Under the pieces are notes generated by a model. That model ran no database searches. It was not told the origin of the DNA and saw nothing but the letters and a program-made list of their open reading frames with translations. From Bacillus timonensis (lineage in GTDB: Bacteria > Bacillota > Bacilli > Bacillales > Bacillaceae_L), in assembly GCA_020171895.1 (NCBI GenBank), contig JAIVAN010000005.1, positions 1-64,000 on the forward strand: a stretch of DNA of 64,000 bases, given 5' to 3'. Made by a program: the position numbers and the translations under genes. Each line of letters opens with the position of its first letter. Position 1 is the first letter of the stretch. Shown in pieces: positions 15,617-23,404 of this stretch.

Positions 15617-16090
15617 TTGAAAATGAGAATGCTGCTCAAACTGTCGTATGTCCTATCACTATGTTTATATGTGATGATTCTTTCAAAGTTAATATTGTTT
15701 AAATATATGACAATAGGTGATCTCAAAGGTTTTACCTTTCAATTCAATGAGTACGATTGGAACAGCCATAATTTCATCCCCTTTAAAACCATTATCAATT
15801 ATGTTTTTTTTACAGATGTAAATTATAGGACTCGAATAGACAACGTAATGGGCAATATTGTTGGATTTATCCCCTTTGGACTGATTCTCCCGTTAATCTC
15901 TCAATCATTTCAAAGCTACAAAAAAATCGTTCTCGTTACATTCAGTGTCAGTCTTACGTTCGAAATTCTCCAGCTGATCTTTAGGCTAGGGAGCTTTGAT
16001 GTGGATGATTTGTTGTTAAATTCACTTGGTGGCGTTTTAGGGTACGCGTTATTAAAAGGATTCCAATCGGTAATAAAATCGAGTAGATAG
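15617..16090 (+). CDS. VanZ-like membrane protein
   Basis: Protein of 157 residues from TTG 15617 (GGAGAGAG ten bases upstream; ATG 15623 is the alternative). Four hydrophobic segments, plus the VanZ signature: HNFIPFKTI, then NVMGNIVGFIPFGLILP (about 78-94), FEILQLIFRLGSFDVDDLLLNSLGG near the end. VanZ-like proteins are membrane proteins linked to envelope and teicoplanin tolerance, but most have no known activity. It starts 39 bases after an acetyltransferase gene. Confidence 0.86.
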   Translation: MKMRMLLKLSYVLSLCLYVMILSKLILFKYMTIGDLKGFTFQFNEYDWNSHNFIPFKTIINYVFFTDVNYRTRIDNVMGNIVGFIPFGLILPLISQSFQSYKKIVLVTFSVSLTFEILQLIFRLGSFDVDDLLLNSLGGVLGYALLKGFQSVIKSSR

Positions 16091-16103
16091 TGGGAGTGAT
16101 GAT

Positions 16104-16307
16104 ATGCGAACGAAAATCTTAATAATAGGTGGATGCCTTCTTATACTCAGCTCATTTCTTGTTTTGTACGCAGGCTACTCCCCAAGAGTTGGCCCCGTAG
16201 GAAACGGTCAAATTTCTATGTTTGTTTGGATAGGGTTTGCTTCTCAACTCATTGGAGGCATTTGTTTTGTGCTTACCGGTGTCTTAACGGTGAAACAGAA
16301 AAAATAA
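16104..16307 (+). CDS. Small two-helix membrane protein
   Basis: Protein of 67 residues with two hydrophobic segments (about 4-24 and 38-60), a Gly/Pro loop (GYSPRVGPVGNGQ) and a basic tail KQKK. GGGAGTGAT precedes the ATG. It lies 14 bases after the VanZ-like gene and 14 before the next gene, so it belongs to that operon. An overlapping frame (16133-16324) is a shadow without a start signal. Confidence 0.6.
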   Translation: MRTKILIIGGCLLILSSFLVLYAGYSPRVGPVGNGQISMFVWIGFASQLIGGICFVLTGVLTVKQKK

Positions 16308-16320
16308 GGAGTGAATCTAC

Positions 16321-16710
16321 ATGAAATTCTATATTGCATCAAGCTTAACGAATAAAGAACAAGTGCAATACGTGAGCGAAAAACTAAGAGAGGCAGGTCA
16401 CATCCACACGTATGATTGGACGAGAAATGAACATGTATCAACTCTAGAGCAATTACAAGACATCGGTGAAAAAGAACGACTAGGTGTCCTAGAAGCTGAC
16501 TTGTTAGTCGTTTTACTGCCCGGGGGAAAAGGCACGCATGTTGAGATGGGGATCGCCTTAGCTCACTATAAAAAAGTAGTGCTCTACTCTCCAACCGATG
16601 AAGTGAACAACGTCAACACAACAAGCACGTTCTATCATGTACCAGAAGTGGGAATCGTAATTGGAACGTTGGAAGAATTAATAGAGGAAATTTGTACAAA
16701 ATCGCCTTAA
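16321..16710 (+). CDS. Nucleoside 2-deoxyribosyltransferase-like protein
   Basis: Protein of 129 residues with the fold markers of the nucleoside deoxyribosyltransferase/DNPH1 group: the first strand KFYIASSL, then HTYDWTRNE, and LEADLLVVLLPGGKGTHVEMGIALAHYKKVVLYSP (about 58-92), which holds the catalytic Glu after GTHVE. Such enzymes act on nucleosides or nucleotides at the N-glycosidic bond; the substrate is unknown. AAGGAG precedes the ATG. A terminator overlaps its stop codon. Confidence 0.82.
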   Translation: MKFYIASSLTNKEQVQYVSEKLREAGHIHTYDWTRNEHVSTLEQLQDIGEKERLGVLEADLLVVLLPGGKGTHVEMGIALAHYKKVVLYSPTDEVNNVNTTSTFYHVPEVGIVIGTLEELIEEICTKSP

Positions 16711-16722
16711 CTTAGGCGATTT
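16699..16722 (+). terminator. Terminator overlapping the stop codon
   Basis: Perfect 9-bp stem AAATCGCCT (16699-16707) / AGGCGATTT (16714-16722), then a T-rich stretch. The preceding stop codon lies in the loop. Confidence 0.75.
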
Positions 16723-16754
16723 ATTTCATTTTGTGTGGGATGGCGGATGCTCGG

Positions 16755-16784
16755 ATATCGTCCGTTACCCGCAATATATCGGTC
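16755..16784 (-). repeat. Second locus of the 21-bp GGACGATAT repeat (two units)
   Basis: ATATCGTCC (16755-16763) and ATATCGGTC (16776-16784), the reverse complements of the cores at 10475-10549, again exactly 21 bases apart. The flanking GGTAACGGACGATAT is also shared with 10470-10483. Confidence 0.75.
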
Positions 16785-16814
16785 ATTTTCTTTTTTACAA
16801 AAAAAGATTCACGC

Positions 16815-16845
16815 TGCAAAGCCAAAATCCAACACAGTACGTCTA
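16815..16845 (+). promoter_or_regulatory. Candidate ECF-type promoter
   Basis: TGCAAAGC (16815-16822) and CGTCTA (16840-16845) resemble ECF promoters (AAC-like -35, CGTC -10), about 17 bases apart and 29 bases before the sigma gene. Autoregulation by the sigma factor downstream is the usual pattern. Confidence 0.45.
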
Positions 16846-16873
16846 ATGAATGAAAGGTACAGGGGGTGTGACG

Positions 16874-17398
16874 ATGATTCACTTAGTGAAAAAAGCACAA
16901 AAGGGAAATGATAAAGCATTTCTGAAGTTATTTGAAGAATATGAACAGGATATTTACAGAACCGCATTCGTATATGTGAAAAATCAAGAAGATGCGTTAG
17001 ATGTCGTACAAGAAACTGCCTATCGTTCATTTAAATCGATCAAAAATCTACAAGAACCGAAATACTTTAAAACATGGCTCATTCGCATCGCCATTAGCTG
17101 TTCGATTGATATGCTACGCAAACGGAAGAAGGTTGTACGATTAAAGCCTGAAGTAGTAGATCTATTATCAAGCGACGAAAAGGAAGACATTCCTCTATCC
17201 ATGTCACTTCAAGATCTAATCGATATTCTTGGAACTGAAGAAAAAAATGTCGTCGTCCTCAGGTTTTATCATGACTACACATTAAAGGAAGTGGCCGAAA
17301 CGTTGGACATACCTCTTGGAACGGCCAAATCAATTCTTTACCGCGCGTTAAAAAAACTCCGCAACGAATGGAAGGGAGATGACGTACGTGAGCAATAA
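16874..17398 (+). CDS. ECF-type sigma factor, second pair
   Basis: Start at ATG 16874, right after AGGGGGTGTGACG; the product has 174 residues. Region 2 shows IYRTAFVYVKNQEDALDVVQETAYRSFKSI (about 24-53) and region 4 YTLKEVAETLDIPLGTAKSILYRALKKL (about 136-163). It is clearly related in sequence to the sigma factor at 6665 and is likewise coupled to a membrane anti-sigma gene, which it overlaps by 11 bases. A CGTC-type promoter motif lies just upstream. Confidence 0.92.
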   Translation: MIHLVKKAQKGNDKAFLKLFEEYEQDIYRTAFVYVKNQEDALDVVQETAYRSFKSIKNLQEPKYFKTWLIRIAISCSIDMLRKRKKVVRLKPEVVDLLSSDEKEDIPLSMSLQDLIDILGTEEKNVVVLRFYHDYTLKEVAETLDIPLGTAKSILYRALKKLRNEWKGDDVREQ

Positions 17399-18350
17399 AA
17401 TCAAAAGTGAAATGGATAAAATCGTAATACCAGAAGGACTACACGAAAGAAGCAAGCTCGGCATCCAACAAGCTAAAGCTGAAATGAACAGCAAAAAATC
17501 ATATCCGCTAAAAAGCTTTGCCTTAGTAGCGGGTCTCGTTCTCTTAATTGGGAGCTACACAATGTACAACCAGCTGAACGAAGTAGACATGCCTCAAACG
17601 GCCCAAAGCAATGACAGTGCTCCAGTTGTTAAAGAGGGTGAAAGCATCCAAATTCCTGCGATTTCGTTACCAAAAGAAAATGGCGCAAAAATGGATATGA
17701 TTGGTCTTATTGTCTACCAAGGGAAAATCTATACACAAACCGCGACGAAGATGGACGCTAGCTCTGCGCAAAAGCTTTTAGGTGAAAAACTAGGCAGAAC
17801 AAAAAACACAATTGACGAGTGGAGCGAGCAAGACGAGTACGCCGTCGAATTTGCTTCAACAGTCGGAGAAACTGATGTCTATAGCGTTCAAGGCTACGAC
17901 AAAGCGTTCAGAATCATAACCTATCAAAAAATAAACGGTGAAACATATAGCGAAATTTATGAAAATCTAAACGGGATCACCATCCAAAAAGGTGAAGACC
18001 TATTCGAATATTTAAACATGACCGGCAATATCGAATCAGTACAATACCGACACTTTGATGATTGGAACAATGGCATTGAAAGCTACCATCCGTTTGAAGA
18101 CACGGAAACAGTGGAGCTGTTTGCGGCCGCACTGAATGAAACAAAGCCGTACACAGGAGAGTATGTAGAAACCGAATTAGGTGATTTTCGAAATAACGGT
18201 CAATACAAAGAACTCATCCTTCACCTAACAGACGGCTCACAAATTAGCCTCGTCGTTCTTAAAGAAGGATATATTCGTTATGGGTATCTCAATGTCTATT
18301 TTAAAATGGATGATGAAGTATTTGCGAAGGTTTGGGAATTGCTCAACTAA
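17388..18350 (+). CDS. Membrane anti-sigma factor-like protein
   Basis: GTG 17388 is chosen because AAGGGAG lies nine bases upstream; the ATG at 17379 abuts that site. The 320-residue product has an N-terminal cytoplasmic amphipathic stretch, one transmembrane segment (about 36-55, SFALVAGLVLLIGSYTM) and a large extracytoplasmic domain. Position and topology identify it as the inhibitor of the upstream ECF sigma factor. The outer domain differs from the DUF4179 type at 7179, suggesting another signal; I do not recognise its family. A terminator follows. Confidence 0.78.
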   Translation: MSNKIKSEMDKIVIPEGLHERSKLGIQQAKAEMNSKKSYPLKSFALVAGLVLLIGSYTMYNQLNEVDMPQTAQSNDSAPVVKEGESIQIPAISLPKENGAKMDMIGLIVYQGKIYTQTATKMDASSAQKLLGEKLGRTKNTIDEWSEQDEYAVEFASTVGETDVYSVQGYDKAFRIITYQKINGETYSEIYENLNGITIQKGEDLFEYLNMTGNIESVQYRHFDDWNNGIESYHPFEDTETVELFAAALNETKPYTGEYVETELGDFRNNGQYKELILHLTDGSQISLVVLKEGYIRYGYLNVYFKMDDEVFAKVWELLN

Positions 18351-18361
18351 CATACAAATGG

Positions 18362-18386
18362 AAAGCACCGCACTAGGCGGTGCTTT
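18362..18386. terminator. Terminator after the second sigma/anti-sigma operon
   Basis: Perfect 10-bp stem AAAGCACCGC (18362-18371) / GCGGTGCTTT (18377-18386), between convergent genes. Confidence 0.85.
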
Positions 18387-18388
18387 GA

Positions 18389-18565
18389 TTAACGATTTAA
18401 TTCATCCTCTAACTGCTTTTCAATCTCAGCATTACTTACCTTCTCCTGCTCTTCCTTCACATTAAGATGCTTAGTAATCAGCTTTAATTGATGTTTGATC
18501 GTAGAAAGGCTAAATACGATGTAAAGTATGATAATTAGATTTAAGATGCTTATATTAATATTCAA
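18389..18565 (-). CDS. Small membrane protein with charged tail, 58 residues
   Basis: Minus-strand frame from TTG 18565 with GGGGGTTTT upstream to TAA at 18389. The product MNINISILNLIIILYIVFSL has one N-terminal transmembrane helix and then a charged Lys/Glu-rich helix (HLNVKEEQEKVSNAEIEKQL) likely to form a coiled coil. The family is not recognised, but start signal, hydrophobic pattern and the convergent terminator make it a credible small gene. Confidence 0.6.
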   Translation of the reverse strand: MNINISILNLIIILYIVFSLSTIKHQLKLITKHLNVKEEQEKVSNAEIEKQLEDELNR

Positions 18566-18654
18566 AGGAAAACCCCCATTTTTATTTGTTTGTTAGGTTT
18601 TAATTGTCGTTTAGTGTTTTTAACAAGGGATATCCCCCATAACTCTGCGGTTGC

Positions 18655-19140
18655 TTAAACTCCCTTCCTATCACTTATCATTTTATTGATTTGTTCAAAA
18701 TGGTGAAGATCGTGCTGTGCTAATCCTGAAAAGTAATCAGCCAGTGTAAGTTCCGTACTACCAATTAAAAACTTTCTCTCCCAATCCTCATCTTCAATTT
18801 TTAACATTTCACGATAAAGTGCTTCTCTTACCGAAACAAACTGAACTAACGTATCATGTTGTGCTTCGTTTCTACTTTTAGCAGCCGATTGTTCGTTCAG
18901 TTCATCAGGATTTGGTGCGATTGGAAGTTCGTTTTCTGAAAAAAGGTACGGCAAGCGCTGATGAATCACAAACTCATCCCAGGGGATTAAATGGCCGATA
19001 ATTTCTGCAACCGTCCATTTCCCTTCCTCAACCTGTGATCTCCATTCATTATCGCTTAAATCATACAATGATTGTACAAATTCGATGGATGTTAATTGGT
19101 GCTTTAACATGTCTTCTTTACGAGTATTCACAGTCTCCAC
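18655..19140 (-). CDS. DinB/YfiT-superfamily protein
   Basis: Protein of 161 residues, a four-helix-bundle metal-binding fold. The expected histidines are visible: GKWTVAEIIGHLIPWDEF (about 39-56) and HDLHHFEQI (about 145-153). Members include thiol-dependent transferases and damage-inducible proteins of unknown activity; the partner thiol would be bacillithiol in Bacillus, an inference from the group. It is a single gene. The spacer on its start side (19141-19420) contains only a small candidate ORF. Confidence 0.85.
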   Translation of the reverse strand: METVNTRKEDMLKHQLTSIEFVQSLYDLSDNEWRSQVEEGKWTVAEIIGHLIPWDEFVIHQRLPYLFSENELPIAPNPDELNEQSAAKSRNEAQHDTLVQFVSVREALYREMLKIEDEDWERKFLIGSTELTLADYFSGLAQHDLHHFEQINKMISDRKGV

Positions 19141-19266
19141 TCACTTTTCTATTCTTCTATTCCAAATTTCATTCTAAAAAAGGACAGCATTCGATATTAA
19201 ATTCAATAAGAATGGTAGAAATCCTGCTTTATCTTTACATTAAATGGAACGTAAGGAGGGACAATA

Positions 19267-19401
19267 ATGGAAAAGTTAAGCGTAAGAAGGGGAAAGATAC
19301 TATGTAACAATGAGTCACTTGTATTAGAGGTGGTGATCCCGCCACTTCGCCTCTTAATCGCAGCCAAGTATTTTTTACCAACCTCGAGGGAATGTTACTA
19401 G
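19267..19401 (+). CDS. Possible small ORF or leader peptide, 44 residues
   Basis: ATG 19267 follows the very strong site TAAGGAGGGACAATA, and the frame runs to TAG 19401, 28 bases before the thioredoxin-like gene. The product is MEKLSVRRGK...PTSRECY, with one moderately hydrophobic segment. I do not recognise it. The ribosome binding site argues for translation, perhaps as a leader for the downstream gene; composition and length alone would not. Confidence 0.35.
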   Translation: MEKLSVRRGKILCNNESLVLEVVIPPLRLLIAAKYFLPTSRECY

Positions 19402-19429
19402 TAAACAACTTTTCCAAGGAGTGAATAGC

Positions 19430-19972
19430 GTGTACCGCATCATCTACATATTAGGCATTGTCGCGTTAATCATTTATTTCTCTGTTACGCAAGGATCAGC
19501 AAGTGAGCAGGACAGCATTGAGGTTTCAAAAGCACAGTCCGAAATTGGCATCCGTGAAGGGGACAAAGCACCTGATTTCCTCCTAAAAACTCTAGATGGA
19601 AAAGACATGAAGCTGTCTGATTTTGCAGGAAAAAAAGTCATCCTTAATTTTTTCGCAACATGGTGTCCGCCTTGCAAAGAAGAAGTGCCACATATGCAAG
19701 AATTCTACAGTAAGAAGGATGGAAACGTTGAAATTTTAGCGGTTAATCTTGCAACTGCGGAAAGAAGCAGCAAGGCCATCTATCAGTTTGTTGAAGACTT
19801 TAACATCACCTTTCCGGTCGTTCTTGATCAAAGAGGGGACGTTGGCAACACCTACCAAGCACACGCAATTCCGACGACCTATATCATCGACTCAAACGGC
19901 ATCATTCGAAAACGGATGATCGGTCCAATGGATGTACCGATGATGGATGCGTGGATAAAAGGAATTCAGTAA
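19430..19972 (+). CDS. TlpA/ResA-like membrane-anchored thiol-disulfide oxidoreductase
   Basis: GTG 19430 is preferred because CCAAGGAG lies eight bases upstream; the GTG at 19421 overlaps that site. The 180-residue protein has an N-terminal membrane anchor (about 4-20) and then a TlpA/AhpC-type thioredoxin domain with GDKAPDFLLKTLDGKDMKLSDFAGK, catalytic CPPC within FFATWCPPCKEEVPHM (about 75-90), and cis-proline region HAIPTTYII. It acts outside the membrane, reducing or oxidising disulfides, as ResA does in cytochrome c maturation. No cytochrome genes are near, so the partner is unknown. Confidence 0.9.
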   Translation: MYRIIYILGIVALIIYFSVTQGSASEQDSIEVSKAQSEIGIREGDKAPDFLLKTLDGKDMKLSDFAGKKVILNFFATWCPPCKEEVPHMQEFYSKKDGNVEILAVNLATAERSSKAIYQFVEDFNITFPVVLDQRGDVGNTYQAHAIPTTYIIDSNGIIRKRMIGPMDVPMMDAWIKGIQ

Positions 19973-19979
19973 AAAATAC

Positions 19980-20072
19980 AAAACTACCTGTATAAAAATC
20001 TACCAAAGTGGGAACTATATAATATATTCCCCCTTTTCTTTATAAGCCTCCTAGCGTGGGGGCTCTTTTTTT
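19980..20072 (+). ncRNA. Two-hairpin module ending in a terminator, copy 1
   Basis: A block that recurs at 34280-34374. The conserved 5' part is AAACTACCTGTATAAAAATC followed by TACC. Hairpin 1 pairs AAAGTGGGA (20005-20013) with TCCCCCTTT (20028-20036). Hairpin 2 pairs AGCCTCC (20045-20051) with GGGGGCT (20058-20064) and has a T run at 20066-20072. It may be only the terminator of the preceding gene, but the conservation of the upstream block suggests a structured RNA. Confidence 0.45.
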
Positions 20073-20212
20073 GCACTTTTCTACTATTTTTGGTCGCTAA
20101 ACACAGTTTACTAGCAGGAATTCAAAAAAATTGACACCTCATTCGAGCGAAATCATCATATAATACACTTTCAAAAAATTATGGGACAAATCCATCTAGC
20201 AGAGCAAAACCG

Positions 20213-20250
20213 ATAAAAAAAGAGAGTGCAAACATGAGGCTGCACTCTCT
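20213..20250 (-). terminator. Terminator of the YfhO-GtrA operon
   Basis: Perfect 10-bp stem AGAGAGTGCA (20221-20230) / TGCACTCTCT (20241-20250). On the minus strand it is followed by a T run (20220-20213). Confidence 0.92.
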
Positions 20251-20261
20251 CAAAACGACTT

Positions 20262-20693
20262 CTATTCACTTACTGGATCATGCCTTGTTAAAATTCTCTT
20301 TGAAATGATAAATGTAAACGGAATCGCAACTACAGAGGCAAGTAATGGTGAGATGTTCTCATCAAGACCCATCAAATCAACGAGGATATAAATGCTGACA
20401 GTTGTCACGGTAATATTCACAATGTACGTTAGTGGAAACTGAAAGAATTTCTTGAGCGTTGGTTTTGTCTGGTAAGTAAAGTAAGAATTAATAAAAAAAC
20501 TTCCGACCATGCTGATGACAAATGCCAAAAGGTGGCCAATTAAATAGTTTAAATCAATAAGGTGGATGAAAAATAAATACAACAAATAATAATTACCTGT
20601 ATTAATAAACCCTGTAATAATAAAACGAATCAATTGCTTATACGTTTTGTTCAATGGTATCACCAGTTTCCTGTGAGTGTTCGAAAGGAGCAC
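20262..20693 (-). CDS. GtrA-family membrane protein
   Basis: Protein of 143 residues with four transmembrane segments and the family opening LIRFIITGFINTGNYYLLYL (about 21-40). GtrA proteins are thought to flip undecaprenyl-phosphate-linked sugars across the membrane. GTG 20693, with AAAGGGG just upstream, starts the gene; TTG 20654 is an alternative. It follows the yfhO-like gene by one base and lies near a CsbB-like glycosyltransferase, matching the three-part scheme known for teichoic-acid glycosylation in Bacillus. Confidence 0.9.
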   Translation of the reverse strand: MLLSNTHRKLVIPLNKTYKQLIRFIITGFINTGNYYLLYLFFIHLIDLNYLIGHLLAFVISMVGSFFINSYFTYQTKPTLKKFFQFPLTYIVNITVTTVSIYILVDLMGLDENISPLLASVVAIPFTFIISKRILTRHDPVSE

Positions 20694-20694
20694 G

Positions 20695-23319
20695 TTAGCC
20701 CCTTTCGTTAATTCTTCGTCTTTTTCTTAAAATGAAAATAAGGAGAAGGAAAGTTCCAACAGAAATCATCAATCCCTCTTTGAAGTAAGGAGTCACATAC
20801 TTCATTTCAAAAACATGCTCACCTTCTGTAACATAGACCCCAGTAAATGCAGAATTGACCTTATACGTATCTACTTTCTTTCCATCTACAGTTACGGTCC
20901 ATCCTTTACTATAAGGAACCGATAAAAATAGTATTCCGTTACGGGTAGCATCAATCTTTCCGCTAACAGACTCCTCCGTAAACGTAATATCTGTAACAGC
21001 TTCAAGCTGCTTCTTGGCTATTAGATCTTCATACGCCTCTAATGGATTTTGACTGACAATAATTCGATCAAAATCATACGTGCCAGGAGAAAGAGTAAGG
21101 ATAATCTTGTCCTGTTGATCAGATCCGCGATTTATGACAATATGTTCCTTCGGATAATTATAAATACTATCTCCAAAGCTTTTAAAATACTTTTTTCCAT
21201 CTGATATGGTAAAAGAGTTTCCATTCACTTCTTTTATTGCGATATCGAGAAGCGTTTCGAATTCCCCTTCAAGCCGGTCCAATGGAATGATCACCTTGGC
21301 ACCCTGTTCAGCATGAAATAGACCGTTCTTGATGGAGATGTTTTCAACTTCTACATCATCTTCATCAAAGCGTTGCAGGTTTACACTTAAATTTTCTGTA
21401 TCAAAAATCGGTAATGTCACACCTGCCACGTTTTCCATGACAGCGGCATGAAGCAATAATTGATCACGCTCACTAAAATGCAGTGTTTCAAAAGTGTCTC
21501 GACTCACCACCGTATCATAAAGAAATCCAATCGGCAGAGAATACTGATTTTCAAAAATCTGATGGCCACCAAATTGTTCGATTTTCTTATAACCATAAGG
21601 AACGTAGTCATTTTCTTCATGAACAATATAATATTTCGTTCCTAAAACCGTTTCTAAATATAAACGATTATCCACATTTGAAAATAAGCTAGGTGCATTC
21701 GTTTGCAGTGTATTGTACTCCTTTTTTATAAAAAGGTGGACATCTCCTGACAATAAGCTATTATACGCACCCATGCCACGATAACCATAAAGAAGTGGTG
21801 AATTCCAATCCTTCACATCCTCCCAAAGAATACGATAGAAAGAGGAATCCTTTTGTTCAAGGAAATCAAAAACACGAGTTTCATCCTCGGTAACATAGCG
21901 GTTTTCTAAAATTTCTTGATGCGTATCATTCAACTTCTCAGCATCTCCTAAAAAGGTTTGAAAGAGATGATGATTTGTTAATGAAATATTGGCTAAAACC
22001 ACTAACACAAGTCCACTTGAAACAATCTTTCTAGGGACAAATTGATTTAGAGACAAGAGGGCAGCAATGGCAAAAGCAAACGCTAAGAAAACAAGATCTA
22101 ACTTACGCACGTAAAAGCCTGTTAGCTCAAACTTAACCAACAACCCGATGAACAATAACCCTAGAATCACCCCGAAATAAACAAGGCGGCCTTTTTTAGC
22201 GGGTTCAGTGACTAACTGATCAAGAATAAACGAGATTGCTAACGCAACGGCAAACACAAACATATACAACCAACGATATTGAATAACAGAAAAACCGTTG
22301 AAAATCGAATAAGTAATCGGAAATAGAACGAGCAAACAAATAAAAAGTGAAAATAAGTATCTCACACGGAATGGTTTATTTTTCAAAAACAAACCGTAAA
22401 GAAAAACAACGCCAGTAATAATAGGCATAACGACGATAAACATCGTGAAATCCGCAAAGAAAAATAACTGATAAGGCAACTGTTTGTAAAATTCCATGTC
22501 AAAAAGAAGTGGGATATTCACATCATAGTAAAAACGGTCAACATGCAAATAGGCGTAAACAGCGGGTAAAAACGCCACGGCAGCTAACCCTAAGCCTATA
22601 AAATACAGTCCGAAAAATCGACCGATGTATAAGAGAAAATCCTTAATGGAATACACTTCTCGTGAAGAAAAATAGGTGAAAAACACATAGATTCCTATAA
22701 AGATACTATTCATATAAGCCAAATAAAAATTTGAGCTTAACATTAGAAACAACGAAGTTAGGAAAAAAGCACGGTGCCCCTGTTGAACATACTTCTCAAA
22801 TCCTAAAATTACTAGTGGCAGCCAAACCATCCCATCGACCATGAAGTCATAGCGTAACGAATAAAATGTAAAATACAAAGAACCACCATAAATAAAACTA
22901 CCAATAATCGAAGCAGTAGAAGAGCGCTTTAGATAGGTAAGTAAATGGTACATAAACACCATCGCTAAAAATAACTTTCCTATACTAATAACCAAACGAA
23001 ACTCAAAGATAGCTTCTAAAGTAGATAGGTCAAACAGTAAAGTAATCCAAAACAAAGGGGATGTTGTATAATAATACGAAAATTGACCATATACATCACC
23101 ACCAAGTCCATAACGCCAGGACCAAAAGAAGTTTCCGTTTGAAAAAGCTTCCTGTAAAAACGGATAAAAATGGGAAACCTGTTTCAAGGAATCACAACAA
23201 ACTTCATTAAAATAAGCTTGGTTAAGAATAAAGTAACCATGAAGACTCATTGCGGCGAAAAGGATGATCAAATAGTGAAAGAAGAGCAGTGGTATGTGAA
23301 ATGACTTTGATTTATTCAT
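20695..23319 (-). CDS. YfhO-like polytopic membrane glycosyltransferase
   Basis: Protein of 874 residues. The first ~440 hold about 12-13 transmembrane segments with a large outside loop after the first (NQAYFNEVCCDSLKQVSHFYPF, acidic and aromatic as in GT-C enzymes). A long extracytoplasmic domain follows (about 450-845, ending YSKGWTVTVDGKKVDTYKVNSAFTGVYVTEGEH, the YfhO signature) and then a final transmembrane segment with a basic tail. YfhO of B. subtilis is needed to add GlcNAc to lipoteichoic acid using lipid-linked sugar from CsbB. The same role is inferred here. Confidence 0.9.
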   Translation of the reverse strand: MNKSKSFHIPLLFFHYLIILFAAMSLHGYFILNQAYFNEVCCDSLKQVSHFYPFLQEAFSNGNFFWSWRYGLGGDVYGQFSYYYTTSPLFWITLLFDLSTLEAIFEFRLVISIGKLFLAMVFMYHLLTYLKRSSTASIIGSFIYGGSLYFTFYSLRYDFMVDGMVWLPLVILGFEKYVQQGHRAFFLTSLFLMLSSNFYLAYMNSIFIGIYVFFTYFSSREVYSIKDFLLYIGRFFGLYFIGLGLAAVAFLPAVYAYLHVDRFYYDVNIPLLFDMEFYKQLPYQLFFFADFTMFIVVMPIITGVVFLYGLFLKNKPFRVRYLFSLFICLLVLFPITYSIFNGFSVIQYRWLYMFVFAVALAISFILDQLVTEPAKKGRLVYFGVILGLLFIGLLVKFELTGFYVRKLDLVFLAFAFAIAALLSLNQFVPRKIVSSGLVLVVLANISLTNHHLFQTFLGDAEKLNDTHQEILENRYVTEDETRVFDFLEQKDSSFYRILWEDVKDWNSPLLYGYRGMGAYNSLLSGDVHLFIKKEYNTLQTNAPSLFSNVDNRLYLETVLGTKYYIVHEENDYVPYGYKKIEQFGGHQIFENQYSLPIGFLYDTVVSRDTFETLHFSERDQLLLHAAVMENVAGVTLPIFDTENLSVNLQRFDEDDVEVENISIKNGLFHAEQGAKVIIPLDRLEGEFETLLDIAIKEVNGNSFTISDGKKYFKSFGDSIYNYPKEHIVINRGSDQQDKIILTLSPGTYDFDRIIVSQNPLEAYEDLIAKKQLEAVTDITFTEESVSGKIDATRNGILFLSVPYSKGWTVTVDGKKVDTYKVNSAFTGVYVTEGEHVFEMKYVTPYFKEGLMISVGTFLLLIFILRKRRRINERG

Positions 23320-23404
23320 TGTAAACTCCTAACTATAGAAACAAAAAGTAAAAACAATTTTTATTTTAGACGATTATTCGTTAAAATAGAACACGAAATC
23401 TAAA

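Noticed and set aside
16133-16324. 63-codon frame overlapping the small membrane protein gene
   Set aside because: It is out of frame with the better-supported gene, lacks a ribosome binding site and encodes an unlikely composition.
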